64,000 bases of DNA from Saccoglossus kowalevskii (taxonomy: Eukaryota; Hemichordata; Enteropneusta; Harrimaniidae): positions 35,512-99,511 of the forward strand of contig NW_003113394.1 in assembly GCF_000003605.2 (NCBI RefSeq). The letters are read 5' to 3'. The notes beneath the pieces were generated by a model, which saw nothing but the letters and a program-made list of their open reading frames with translations, did not search any database and had not been told where the DNA came from. A program made the translations under genes and the position numbers. Position 1 is the stretch's first letter; every line of letters begins with the position of its first letter. Positions 51,601 through 63,080 of the stretch are shown here, piece by piece.

Positions 51601-52740
51601 TTTAGCTATTGCAGTCATCACATTTATCTGTTAGCTATTGCAGTCATCACATATCTCTTAGCTATTGCAGTCATCTCATTTATCTGTTAGCTATTGCAGT
51701 GATCACATTTATCTGTTAGCTATTGCAGTGATCACATTTATCTGTTAGCTATCGCAGTCATCACATTTATCTGTTAGCTATTGCAGTCATCACATTTATA
51801 TGTTAGCTATTGCAGTCATCACATTTATCTGTTAGCTATTGCAGTCATCACATTTATCTGTTAGTTATTGCAGTCATCACATTTATCTGTTAGCTATTGC
51901 AGTCATCACATTTATCTGTTAGCTATTGCAGTCATCACATATATATGTTAGTTATTGCAGCCATCACATTTATCTGTTAGCTATTGCAGTCATCACATTA
52001 ATCTGTTAGCTATTGCAGTCATCACATTTATCTGTTAGCTATTGCAGTCATCACATTTATCTGTTAGTTATTGCAGTCATCTCATTTATCTGTTAGCTAT
52101 TGCAGTTATCACATTTATCTGTTAGCTATTGCAGTCATCACATTTATCTGTTAGCTATTGCAGTCATCACTTATCTATTAGCTATTGCAGTCATCTCATT
52201 TATCTGTTAGCTATTGCAGTGATCACATTTATCTGTTAGCTATTTCAGTGATCACATTTATCTGTTAGCTATTGCAGTCATCACATTTATCTGTTAGCTA
52301 TTGCTGTCATCACATTTATCTGTTAGCTATTGTAGTCATCACATTTATCTGTTAGCTATTGCAGTCATCACATTTATCTGTTAGCTATTGCAGTCATCAC
52401 ATATATATGTTAGTTATTGCAGCCATCACATTTATCTGTTAGCTATGCAGTCATCACATTTATCTGTTAGCAATTGCAGTCATCACATTTATCTGTTAGC
52501 TATTGCAGTCATCACATGTATCTGTTAGTTATTGCAGCCATCACATTTATCTGTTAGCTATTGCAGTCATCACATTTATCTGTTAGCTATTGCAGTCATC
52601 ACATATATCTGCTAGCTATTGTAGTCATCACATATCTCTTAGGTATTGCAGTCATCTTATTTATCTGTTAGCTATTGCAGTGATCCCATTTATCTGTTAG
52701 CTATTGCAGTGATCACATTTATCTGTTAGTTATTACATCC
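48641..52740 (+). repeat. F3 (GTGATCAC) domain, copy 2
   Basis: Composition is as in copy 1: GTGATCAC, TTACATCC, GTAATCACATGTATC, GCAGCCATCTCATATATC and CACATATCTC units. The segment 50,480-51,751 repeats 25,539-26,810 at an offset of 24,941. The stretch upstream of it (about 50,400-50,480) instead resembles 26,990-27,070, so the copies are mosaics. The CTGGTA insertion occurs once here (near 49,801) against twice in copy 1. At 49,614 a one-base gain gives GCACGTCATC. Confidence 0.86.
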
Positions 52741-53325
52741 ATCACATGTATTTGTTAGTTATTGCAGTCATCACATTTATCTGTTAGTTATTACAGCCAT
52801 CACATTTATCCGTTAGCTATTGCAGTCATCACATTTATCAGTTAGTTATTGCAGTCATCACATTTATCTGTTGGCTATTGCAGTCATCACATATATCTGT
52901 TAGTTATTACAGCCATCACATTTATCTGTTAGCTATTGCAGTCATCACATTTATCTGTTAGCTATTGCAGTCATCACATTTATCAGTTAGTTATTGCAGT
53001 CATCACATTTATCTGTTAGTTATTGCAGTCATCACATTTATCTGTTAGTTATTACAGCCATCACATTTATCTGTTAGCTATTGCAGTCATCACATGTATC
53101 AGTTAGTTATTGCAGTAATCACATTTATCTGTTGGCTATTGCAGTCATCACATATATCTGTTAGCTATTGCAGTCATCACATTTATCTGTTAGCTATTGC
53201 ACTCATCACATATATCTGTTAGCTATTGCAGTCATCACATTTATCTGTTAGCTATTGCAGTCATCACATTTATCTGTTAGCTGTTGCAGTCATCACATTT
53301 ATCTGTTCGCTACTGCAGTCATCAC
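52741..53325 (+). repeat. Block repeated at the left end of the window
   Basis: ATCAGTTAG, TTGGCTATTG and TTACAGCC units in the same order as 1-370 occupy 52,819-53,188. One substitution was noted. The block then changes to GCACTCATC and GCTGTTGCAG units leading into the PstI-type segment. Confidence 0.84.
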
Positions 53326-55558
53326 ATTTATCTGTTAGCTATTGCAGTCATCACATTTATCTGTTAGCTATTGCAGTCATCCCATTTATCTGTTAGCTAT
53401 AGCAGTCATCACATTTATCTGTTAGCTGTTGCAGTCATCACATTTATCTGTTAGCTACTGCAGTCATCACATATATCTGTTAGCTATTGCAGTCATCACA
53501 TTTATCTGTTCGCTACTGCAGTCATCACATATATCTGTTAGCTATTGCAGTCATCACATTTATCTGTTAGCTATTGCAGTCATCACATTTATCTGTTAGC
53601 TATTGCAGTCATCACATTTATCTGTTAGCTATTGCAGTCATCACATTTATCTGTTAGTTATTGCAGTCATCACATTTATCTGTTAGCTATTGCAGTCATC
53701 ACATTTATCTGTTAGCTATTGCAGACATCACATTTATCTGTTAGCTATTGCAGTCATCACATTTATCTGTTGGCTATTGTAGTCATCACATTTATCTGTT
53801 AGCTATTGCAGTCATCACAGTTATCTGTTAGTTATTGCAGTCATCACATTTATCTGTTATCTATTGCAGTCATCACATATATCTGTTAGCTATTGCCGTC
53901 ATCTCATTTATCTATTAGCTATTGCAGTCATTACATTTATCTGTTAGCTAATACAGTCATCATATTCATCTGTTAGCTATTGCAGTCATCACATATCTCT
54001 TAGCTATTGCATTCATCTCATTTATTTGTTAGCTATTGCTATCATCACATTTATCTGTTAGTTATTGCAGTCATCACATTTATCTCTTAGCTATTGCAGT
54101 CATCACATATATCTGTTAGCTTTTGTCGTCATCTCATTTGTCTGTTAGCTATTACAGTCATCACATTTATCTGTTAGCTATTGCCGTAATCTCATTTATC
54201 TGTTAGCTATTGCAGTCATCACATTTATCTGTTAGCTATTGCAGTCATCACATTATCTGTTAGCTATTGCAGTCATCACATATATCTGTTAGCTATTGCA
54301 GTCATCACATTTATCTGTTAGCTATTGCAGTCATCACATTTATCTGTTAGCTATTGCAGTCATCACATATATCTGTTAGCTATTGCAGTCATCACATTTA
54401 TCTGTTAGCTATTGCAGTCATCACATTTATCTTTTAAGATATTGCAATCATCACATTTATCTGTTAGCTATTGCAGTCATCACATTTATCTGTTAGCTAT
54501 TGCAGTCATCACATTTATCTTTTAAGATATTGCAATCATCACATTTATCTGTTAGTTATTGCAGTCATCACATTTATCTGTTAGCTATTGCAGTCATCAC
54601 ATTTATCTGTTAGCTATTGCAGTCATCACATTTATCTGTTAGTTATTGCAGTCACCACATTTATCTGTTAGCTATTGCAGTCATCACATTTATCTGTTAG
54701 CTATTGCAGTCATCACATATATATGTTAGTTATTGCAGCCATCACATTTATCTGTTAGCTATTGCAGTCATCACATTAATCTGTTTGCTATTGCAGTCAT
54801 CACATTTATCTGTTAGCTATTGCAGTCATCACATTTATCTGTTGGCTATTGCAGTTATCACATATATCTGTTAGATATTGCAGACATCACATTGATCTGT
54901 TAGCTATTGCAGTCATCACATTTATCTGTTAGCTATTGCAGTCATCACATTTATCTGTTAGCTATTGCAGTCATCACATTTATCTGTTAGTTATTGCAGT
55001 CATCACATTTATCTGTTAGCTATTACAGTCATCACATTTATCTGTTGGCTATTTCAGTCATCACATATATCTGTTAGTTATTGCCGTCATCTCATTTATC
55101 TGTTAGCTATTGCAGTCATCACATTTATCTGTTAGCTATTGCAGTCATCACATTTATCTGTTAGCTATTGCAGTCATCACATTTATCTGTTAGTTATTGC
55201 AGTCATCACATTTATCTGTTAGCTATTACAGTCATCACATTTATCTGTTGGCTATTTCAGTCATCACTTATATCTGTTAGGTATTGCCGTCATCTCATTT
55301 ATCTGTTAGCTATTGCAGTGATCACATTTATATGTTAGTTATTGCAGTCATCACATTTATCTGTTAGCTATTGCAGTCATCACAAATATCTGTTAGCTTT
55401 TGCCGTCATCTCATTTATCTGTTAGCTATTACAGTCATCACATTTATCTGTTAACTATTGCAGTCATCCCATTTATCTGTTAGCTATTGCAGTCATCACA
55501 TTTATCTGTTAGCTATTGCAGTCATCACATTTATCTGTTAGCTATTGCAGTCATCACA
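53326..55558 (+). repeat. Composite of 4.1 kb and 31-33 kb segments
   Basis: The first 530 bp copy 4,066-4,595 (offset 49,260). An F2 part with the private CATCATATTCATC variant follows near 53,951, at an offset two units larger. From 54,006 the block copies 31.26-32.71 kb and holds exact register (22,844) from 54,519 to 55,558. A CTTTTAAGAT unit is doubled at 54,431 and 54,519 (88 bp, three units plus one base), a gain absent from the left copy. This is a clear splice of two segments that are 27 kb apart in the left half. Confidence 0.86.
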
Positions 55559-57429
55559 TACTTCTGTTAGGTAATGCAGCCATCACATTTATCTGTTAGC
55601 TTTTGCAGTCATCACATTTATCTGTTGGTTATTGCAGTCATCTCATTTATCTATTAGCTATTGCAGTCATTACATTTATCTGTTAGCTAATACAGTCATC
55701 ACATTCATCTGTTAGCTATTGCAGTCATCACCTATCTCTTAGCTATTGCATTCATCTCATTTATTTGTTAGCTATTGCAGTCATCATATTCATCTCTTAG
55801 CTATTGCATTCATCACATATCTCTTAGCTATTGCATTCATCTCATTTATTTGTTAGCTATTGCAATCATCACATTTATCTGTTAGTTATTGCAGTCATCA
55901 CATTTATCTGTTAGCTATTGCAGTCATCACATATATCTGTTAGCTTTTGTCGTCATCTCATTTGTCTGTTAGCTATTACAGTCATCACATTTATCTGTTA
56001 GCTATTGCCGTCATCTCATTTATCTGTTAGCTATTGCAGTCATCACATTTATCTGTTAGCTATTGCAGTCATCACATTATCTGTTAGCTATTGCAGTCAT
56101 CACATATATCTGTTAGCTATTGCAGTCATCACATTTATCTGTTAGCTATTGCAGTCATCACATTTATCTGTTAGCTATTGCAGTCATCACATATATCTGT
56201 TAGCTATTGTCGTCATCTCATTTGTCTGTTAGCTATTACAGTCATCACATTTATCTGTTAGCTATTGCCGTCATCTCATTTATCTGTTAGCTATTGCAGT
56301 CATCACATTTATCTGTTAGCTATTGCAGTCATCACATTATCTGCTAGCTATTGCAGTCATCACATATATCTGTTAGCTATTGCAGTCATCACATTTATCT
56401 GTTAGCTATTGCAGTCATCACATTTATCTGTTAGCTATTGCAGTCATCACATATATCTGTTAGCTTTTGTCGTCATCTCATTTGTCTGTTAGCTATTACA
56501 GTCATCACATTTATCTGTTAGCTATTGCCGTCATCTCATTTATCTGTTAGCTATTGCAGTCATCACATTTATCTGTTAGCTATTGCAGTCATCACATTAT
56601 CTGCTAGCTATTGCAGTCATCACATATATCTGTTAGCTATTGCAGTCATCACATTTATCTGTTAGCTATTGCAGTCATCACATTTATCTGTTAGCTATTG
56701 CAGTCATCACATTTATCTGTTAGCTATTGCAGTCATCACATTTATCTGTTAGCTATTGCAGTCATCACATTTATCTGTTAGCTATTGCAGTCATCACATA
56801 TATATGTTAGTTATTGCAGCCATCACATTTATCTGTTAGCTATTGCAGTCATCACATTAATCTGTTTGCTATTGCAGTCATCACATTTATCTGTTAGCTA
56901 TTGCAGTCATCACATTTATCTGTTGGCTATTGCAGTTATCACATATATCTGTTAGATATTGCAGACATCACATTGATCTGTTAGCTATTGCAGTCATCAC
57001 ATTTATCTGTTAGCTATTGCAGTCATCACATTTATCTGTTAGCTATTGCAGTCATCACATTTATCTGTTAGTTATTGCAGTCATCACATTTATCTGTTAG
57101 CTATTACAGTCATCACATTTATCTGTTGGCTATTTCAGTCATCACATATATCTGTTAGGTATTGCCGTCATCACATTTATCTGTTAGCTATTGCAGTCAT
57201 CACATTTATCTGTCAGCTAATACAGTCATCACATTCATCTGTTAGCTATTGCAGTCATCACATATCTCTTAGCTATTGCATTCATCTCATTTATTTGTTA
57301 GCTATTGCAGTCATCACATTTATCTGTTAGCTATTACAGTCATCACATTTATCTGTTGGCTATTTCAGTCATCACATTTATCTGTTAGCTATTGCAGTCA
57401 TCACATTTATCTGTTAGCTATTGCAGTCA
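55559..57429 (+). repeat. F2 block and three-copy 260-bp F4 tandem
   Basis: F2 begins with CATACTTCTG at about 55,557 and ends near 55,855. The F4 marker CGTCATCTCA then occurs at 55,951, 56,211 and 56,471, two equal intervals of 260 bp (nine units minus the base lost in a CACATTATC unit). The second and third copies share CTGCTAGC after the short unit, while the first has CTGTTAGC. A TATATATG, CATTAATC, GCAGTTATC, CATTGATC set follows at 56.80-57.0 kb as at 54.72 kb. The 57,046-57,330 forward frame is satellite translation. Confidence 0.87.
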
Positions 57430-58260
57430 TCACATTTATCTGTTAGTTATTGCACTCATCACATTTATCTGTTAGCTATTACAGTCATCACATTTATCTG
57501 TTGGCTATTTCAGTCATCACATATATCTGTTAGGTATTGCCGTCATCTCATTTATCTGTTAGCTATTGCAGTCATCACATTTATATGTTAGTTATTGCAG
57601 TCATCACATTTATCTGTTAGCTATTGCAGTCATCACAAATATCTGTTAGCTTTTGCCGTCATCTCATTTATCTGTTAGCTATTACAGTCATCACATTTAT
57701 CTGTTAACTATTGCAGTCATCCCATTTATCTGTTAGCTATTGCAGTCATCACATTTATCTGTTAGCTATTGCAGTCATCACATTTATCTGTTAGCTATTG
57801 CACTCATCACATATATCTGTTAGCTATTGCAGTCATCACATTTATCTGTTAGTTATTGCACTCATCACATTTATCTGTTAGCTATTACAGTCATCACATT
57901 TATCTGTTGGCTATTTCAGTCATCACATATATCTGTTAGGTATTGCCGTCATCTCATTTATCTGTTAGCTATTGCAGTCATCACATTTATATGTTAGTTA
58001 TTGCAGTCATCACATTTATCTGTTAGCTATTGCAGTCATCACAAATATCTGTTAGCTTTTGCCGTCATCTCATTTATCTGTTAGCTATTACAGTCATCAC
58101 ATTTATCTGTTAACTATTGCAGTCATCCCATTTATCTGTTAGCTATTGCAGTCATCACATTTATCTCTTAGCTATTGCAGTCATCACATTTATCTGTTAG
58201 CTATTGCACTCATCACATATATCTGTTAGCTATTGCAGTCATCACATTTATCTGTTAGCT
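57430..58260 (+). repeat. 406-bp (14-unit) F5 tandem duplication
   Basis: GCACTCATC at 57,452 and 57,858 and ACAAAT at 57,635 and 58,041 are both exactly 406 bp apart, 14 units with no indel. The copies differ at one noted base (CTGTTAG against CTCTTAG near 58,167). The first copy also matches 30,731-31,050 at an offset of 26,721. Confidence 0.88.
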
Positions 58261-60050
58261 ATTGCAGTCATCACATATATCTGTTAGCTATTGCAGTCAT
58301 CCCATTTATCTGTTAGCTATTGCAGTCATCACATTTATTTGTTAGCTATTGCACTCATCACATATATCTGTTAGCTATTGCAGTCATCACATTATCTGTT
58401 AGCTATGCAGTCATCACATTTATCTGTCAGTATGCAGCCATCACATTATCTGTAGCTATGCAGTCATCTCATTATCTGTTAGTATGCAGCCATCACATTT
58501 ATCTTTTAGCTATGCAGTCATCACATTTATCTGTTAGCTATTGCAGTCATCACATATATCTGTTAGTTACTGCAGCCATCACATTTATCTGTTAGCTATT
58601 GCAGTCATCACATTTATCTTTTTGCTATTGTAGTCATCACATATATCTGTTAGTTATGGCACCCATCACATTTATCTGTTAGTTATTGCAGTCATCACAT
58701 TTATCTGTTAGTTATTGCAGTCATCACATTTATCTGTTAGCTATTGCAGCCATCTCATATATCTGTTAGCTATTGCAGTCATCACATTTATCTGTTAGCT
58801 ATTGTAGTCATCTCATTTATCTGTTAGTTATTGCAGTCATCATATTTATCTGTTAGCTATTGTAGTCATCACATTTATCTGTTAGTTATTACAGCCATCA
58901 CATTTATCTGTTAGCTATTGCAGTCATCACATTTATCAGTTAGCTATTGCAGTCATCACATATATCTGCTAGCTATTGCAGTCATCACATTTATCTGTTA
59001 GCTACTGCAGTCATCACATATATCTGTTAGTTATTACAGCCATCACATTTATCTGTTAGCTATTGCAGTCATCACATATATCTGCTAGCTATTGGAGTCA
59101 TCACATGTATCTGTTAGCTATTGCCGTCATCTCATTTATCTGTTAGCTATTGCAGTCATCACATTTATCTGTTAGCTATTGCAGTCATCACATTTATCTG
59201 TTAGTTATTGCAGTCATCACATATATCTGCTAGCTATTGCAGTCATCTCATATATCTGTTAGCTATTGTAGTCATCACATTTATCTGTTAGTTATTACAG
59301 CCATCACATTTATCTGTTAGCTATTGCAGTCATCACATTTATCAGTTAGCTATTGCAGTCATCACATATATCTGTTAGTTATTACAGCCATCACATTTAT
59401 CTGTTAGCTATTGCAGTCATCACATATATCTGCTAGCTATTGCAGTCATCACATTTATCTGTTAGCTATTGCAGTCATCACATTTATCTGTTAGTTATTG
59501 CAGTCATCACATTTATCTGTTAGTTATTACAGCCATCACATTTATCTGCTAGCTATTGCAGTCATCACATTTATCTGTTAGCTATTGCAGTCATCACATA
59601 TATCTGCTAGCTATTGCAGTCATCACATTTATCTGTTAGCTATTGCAGTCATCACATATATCTGCTAGCTATTGGAGTCATCACATGTATCTGTTAGCTA
59701 TTGCACTCATCACATTTATCTGTTAGTTATTGCAGTCATCACATATATCTGCTAGCTATTGCAGTCATCACATATATCTGTTAGCTATTGCAGTCATCAC
59801 ATTTATCTGTTAGTTATTGCAGTCATCACATTTATCTGTTAGTTATTACAGCCATCACATTTATCTGTTAGCTATTGCAGTCATCACATTTATCAGTTAG
59901 CTATTGCAGTCATCACATTTATCTGTTGGCTATTGCAGTCATCACATATATCTGTTAGGTATTGCAGTCATCTCATTTATCTGTTAGCTATTGCAGTGAT
60001 CACATTTATCTGTTAGCTATTGCAGTCATCTCATTTATCTGTTAGCTGTT
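58261..60050 (+). repeat. F6 domain, copy 3
   Basis: TGGCACCC at 58,657 and GGAGTC at 59,094 match copy 2 (offset 14,723). A second GGAGTC lies at 59,674, 580 bp or exactly 20 units later. The stretch from 59,262 matches 18,010 onward in copy 1 (offset 41,252), so the domain joins sequence like both other copies. Between about 58,386 and 58,520 roughly nine bases are missing relative to the equivalent 43.69-43.81 kb stretch. Confidence 0.86.
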
Positions 60051-61390
60051 GCAGTCATCACATTTATCTGTTAGCTATTACAGTCATCACATTTATCTGT
60101 TGGCTATTTCAGTCATCACATTTATCTGTTAGCTACTGCAGTCATCACATATATCTGTTAGCTATTGCAGTCATCACATTTATCTGTTCGCTACTGCAGT
60201 CATCACATTTATCTGTTAGCTATTGCAGTCATCACATTTATCTGTTAGCTATTGCAGTCATCACATTTATCTGTTAGCTATTGCAGTCATCACATTTATC
60301 TGTTAGCTATTGCAGTCATCACATTTATCTGTTAGTTATTGCAGTCATCACATTTATCTGTTAGCTATTGCAGTCATCTTATATATCTGTTAGCTATTGC
60401 AGTCATCACATTTATCTGTTAGCTATTGCAGTCATCACATTTATCTGTTAGCTATTGCAGTCATCACATTTATCTTTTAAGATATTGCAGTCATCACATT
60501 TATCTGTTAGCTATTGCATTCATCTCATTTATTTGTTAGCTATTGCAATCATCACATTTATCTGTTAGTTATTGCAGTCATCACATTTATCTGTTAGCTA
60601 TTGTAGTCATCACATATATCTGTTAGCTTTTGTCGTCATCTCATTTGTCTGTTAGCTATTACAGTCATCACATTTATCTGTTAGCTATTGCCGTCATCTC
60701 ATTTATCTGTTAGCTATTGCAGTCATCACATTTATCTGTTAGCTATTGCAGTCATCACATTATCTGTTAGCTATTGCAGTCATCACATATATCTGTTAGC
60801 TATTTCAGTCATCACATTTATCTGTTAGCTATTGCAGTCATCACATTTATCTGTTAGTTATTGCAGTCATCACGTTTATCTGTTAGCTATTGCAGTCATC
60901 ACATTTATCTGTTAGCTATTGCAGTCATCACATTTATCTGTTAGCTATTGCAGTCATCACATTTATCTGTTAGTTATTGCAGTCATCACATTTATCTTTT
61001 ATCTATTGCAGTCATCACATTTATCTGTTAGCTATTGCAGTCATCACATGTATCTGTTAGCTATTGCAGTCATCACATTTATCTGTTAGCTATTGCATTC
61101 ATCACATTTATCTGTTAGTTATTGCAGTCATCACATTTATCTGTTAGCTATTGTAGTCATCATATTTATCTGTTAGCTATTGCAGACATCACATTCATCT
61201 GTTAGCTATTGCAATCATCACATTTATCTGTTAGTTATTGCAGTCATCACATTTATCTGTTAGCTATTGCTGTCATCACATACATCTGTTAGATATTGCA
61301 GTCATCACATTTATCTGTAACCTATTGCAGTCATCACATTTATATGTTAGTTATTGCAGTCATCACATTTATCTGTTAGCTATTGCAGTC
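60051..61390 (+). repeat. PstI-type and F4 block
   Basis: GCTGTTGCAG, ACTGCAG and CTGTTCGCTACTGCAG units occur near 60,047-60,200, then near-consensus units with CTTTTAAGATATTG near 60,475. F4 at 60,633 belongs to the segment also present at 5,183 and 31,371, recognised by TAGTCATC before TTTTGTCG. A GCATTCATC, CATCATAT, GCAGACATC order near 61,095-61,195 resembles 40.6 and 47.6 kb. The forward frame 60,020-60,277 is satellite translation. Confidence 0.8.
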
Positions 61391-63080
61391 ATCACAAATA
61401 TCTGTTAGCTTTTGCCGTCATCCCATTTATATGTTAGCTATTACAGTCATCACATTTATCTGTTAACTATTGCAGTCATCTCATTTATCTGTTAGCTATT
61501 GCAGTCATCACATTTATCTGTTAGCTATTGCAGTCATCACATTTATCTGTTAGCTATTGCAGTCATCACATATATCTGTTAGCTAATGCAGTCATCACAT
61601 ATATCTGTTAGCTATTGCAGTCATCACATTTATCTATTAGCTATTGCAGTCATCACATTTATCTGTTAGCTATTGCAGTCATCACATTATATGTTAGTTA
61701 TTGCAGTCATCACATTATCTGTTAGCTATTGCAGTCATCACATATATCTGTTAGCTATTGCAGTCATCACATATATCTGTTAGCTATTGCAGTCATCACA
61801 TTTATCTGTTAGCTATTGCAGTCATCACATATATCTGTTAGCTATTGCAGTCATCACATTTATCTGTTAGCTATTGCAGTCATCACATTTATCTGTTAGC
61901 TATTGCAGTCATCACATTTATCTGTTAGCTATTGCAGTCATCACATTTATCTGTTAGTTATTGCAGTCATCACATTTATCTGTTAGCTATTGCAGTCATC
62001 ACATTTATCTGTTAGCTATTGCAGACATCACATTTATCTGTTAGCTATTGCAGTCATCACATTTATCTGTTAGCTATTGCAGTCATCAAATTTATCTGTT
62101 AGCTATTGCAGTCATCACATTTATCTGTTGGCTATTTCAGTCATCACATATATCTGTTAGGTATTGCCGTCATCTCATTTATCTGTTAGCTATTGCAGTC
62201 ATCACATTTATCTGTTAGCTATTGCAGTCATCACATTTATCTGTTAGCTATTGCAGTCATCACATTTATCTGTTAGCTATTGCAGTCATCACATTTATCT
62301 GTTAGCTGTTGCAGTCATCACATTTATCTGTTAGCTACTGCAGTCATCACATATATCTGTTAGCTATTGCAGTCATCACATTTATCTTTTCGCAACTGCA
62401 GTCATCACATATATCTGTTAGCTATTGCAGTCATCACATTTATCTGTTAGCTATTGCAGTCATCACATTTATCTGTTAGCTATTGCAGTCATCACATTTA
62501 TCTGTTAGCTATTGCAGTCATCACATTTATCTGTTAGTTATTGTAGTCATCACATTTATCTGTCAGCTATTGCAGTCATCACATTAATCTGTTAGCTATT
62601 GCAGACATCACATTTATCTGTTAGCTATTGCAGTCATCACATTTATCTGTTAGCTATTGTAGTCATCACATTTATCTGTTAGCTATTGCAGTCATCACAG
62701 TTATCTGTTAGTTATTGCAGTCATCACATTTATCTGTTATCTATAGCAGTCATCACATATATCTGTTAGCTATTGCCGTCATCTCAATTATCTGTTAGCT
62801 ATTGCCGTCATCACATTTATCTGTTAGCTATTGCAGTCATCACATTTATCTGTTAGCTATTGTAGTCATCACATTTATCTGTTAGCTATTGCAGTCATCA
62901 CATTTATCTGTTAGTTATTGCAGTCATCACATTTATCTGTCAGCTATTGCAGTCATCACATTTATTTGTTAGCTATTGCAGTCATCACATTTATCTGTTA
63001 GCTATTGCAGTCATCACATTTATCTGTTAGCTATTGCAGTCATCACATTTATCTGTTAGCTATTGCAGTCATCACATTTA
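61391..63080 (+). repeat. F5 copy, near-consensus run and F1-like unit
   Basis: ACAAAT at 61,394 starts an F5 set with TTTTGCCGTC, TTACAGTC and GTTAACTATT. A near-consensus run follows, including one-base-short CACATTATC and CACATTATATG units near 61,685 and 61,715. GCTGTTGCAG, ACTGCAG and a private CTTTTCGCAACTGCAG form an F1-like set near 62,305-62,400 without the 7-bp TCTGTTA duplication. TGTCAGC, CATTAATC, GCAGACATC, CACAG and CTATAGCAG follow. Confidence 0.8.
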
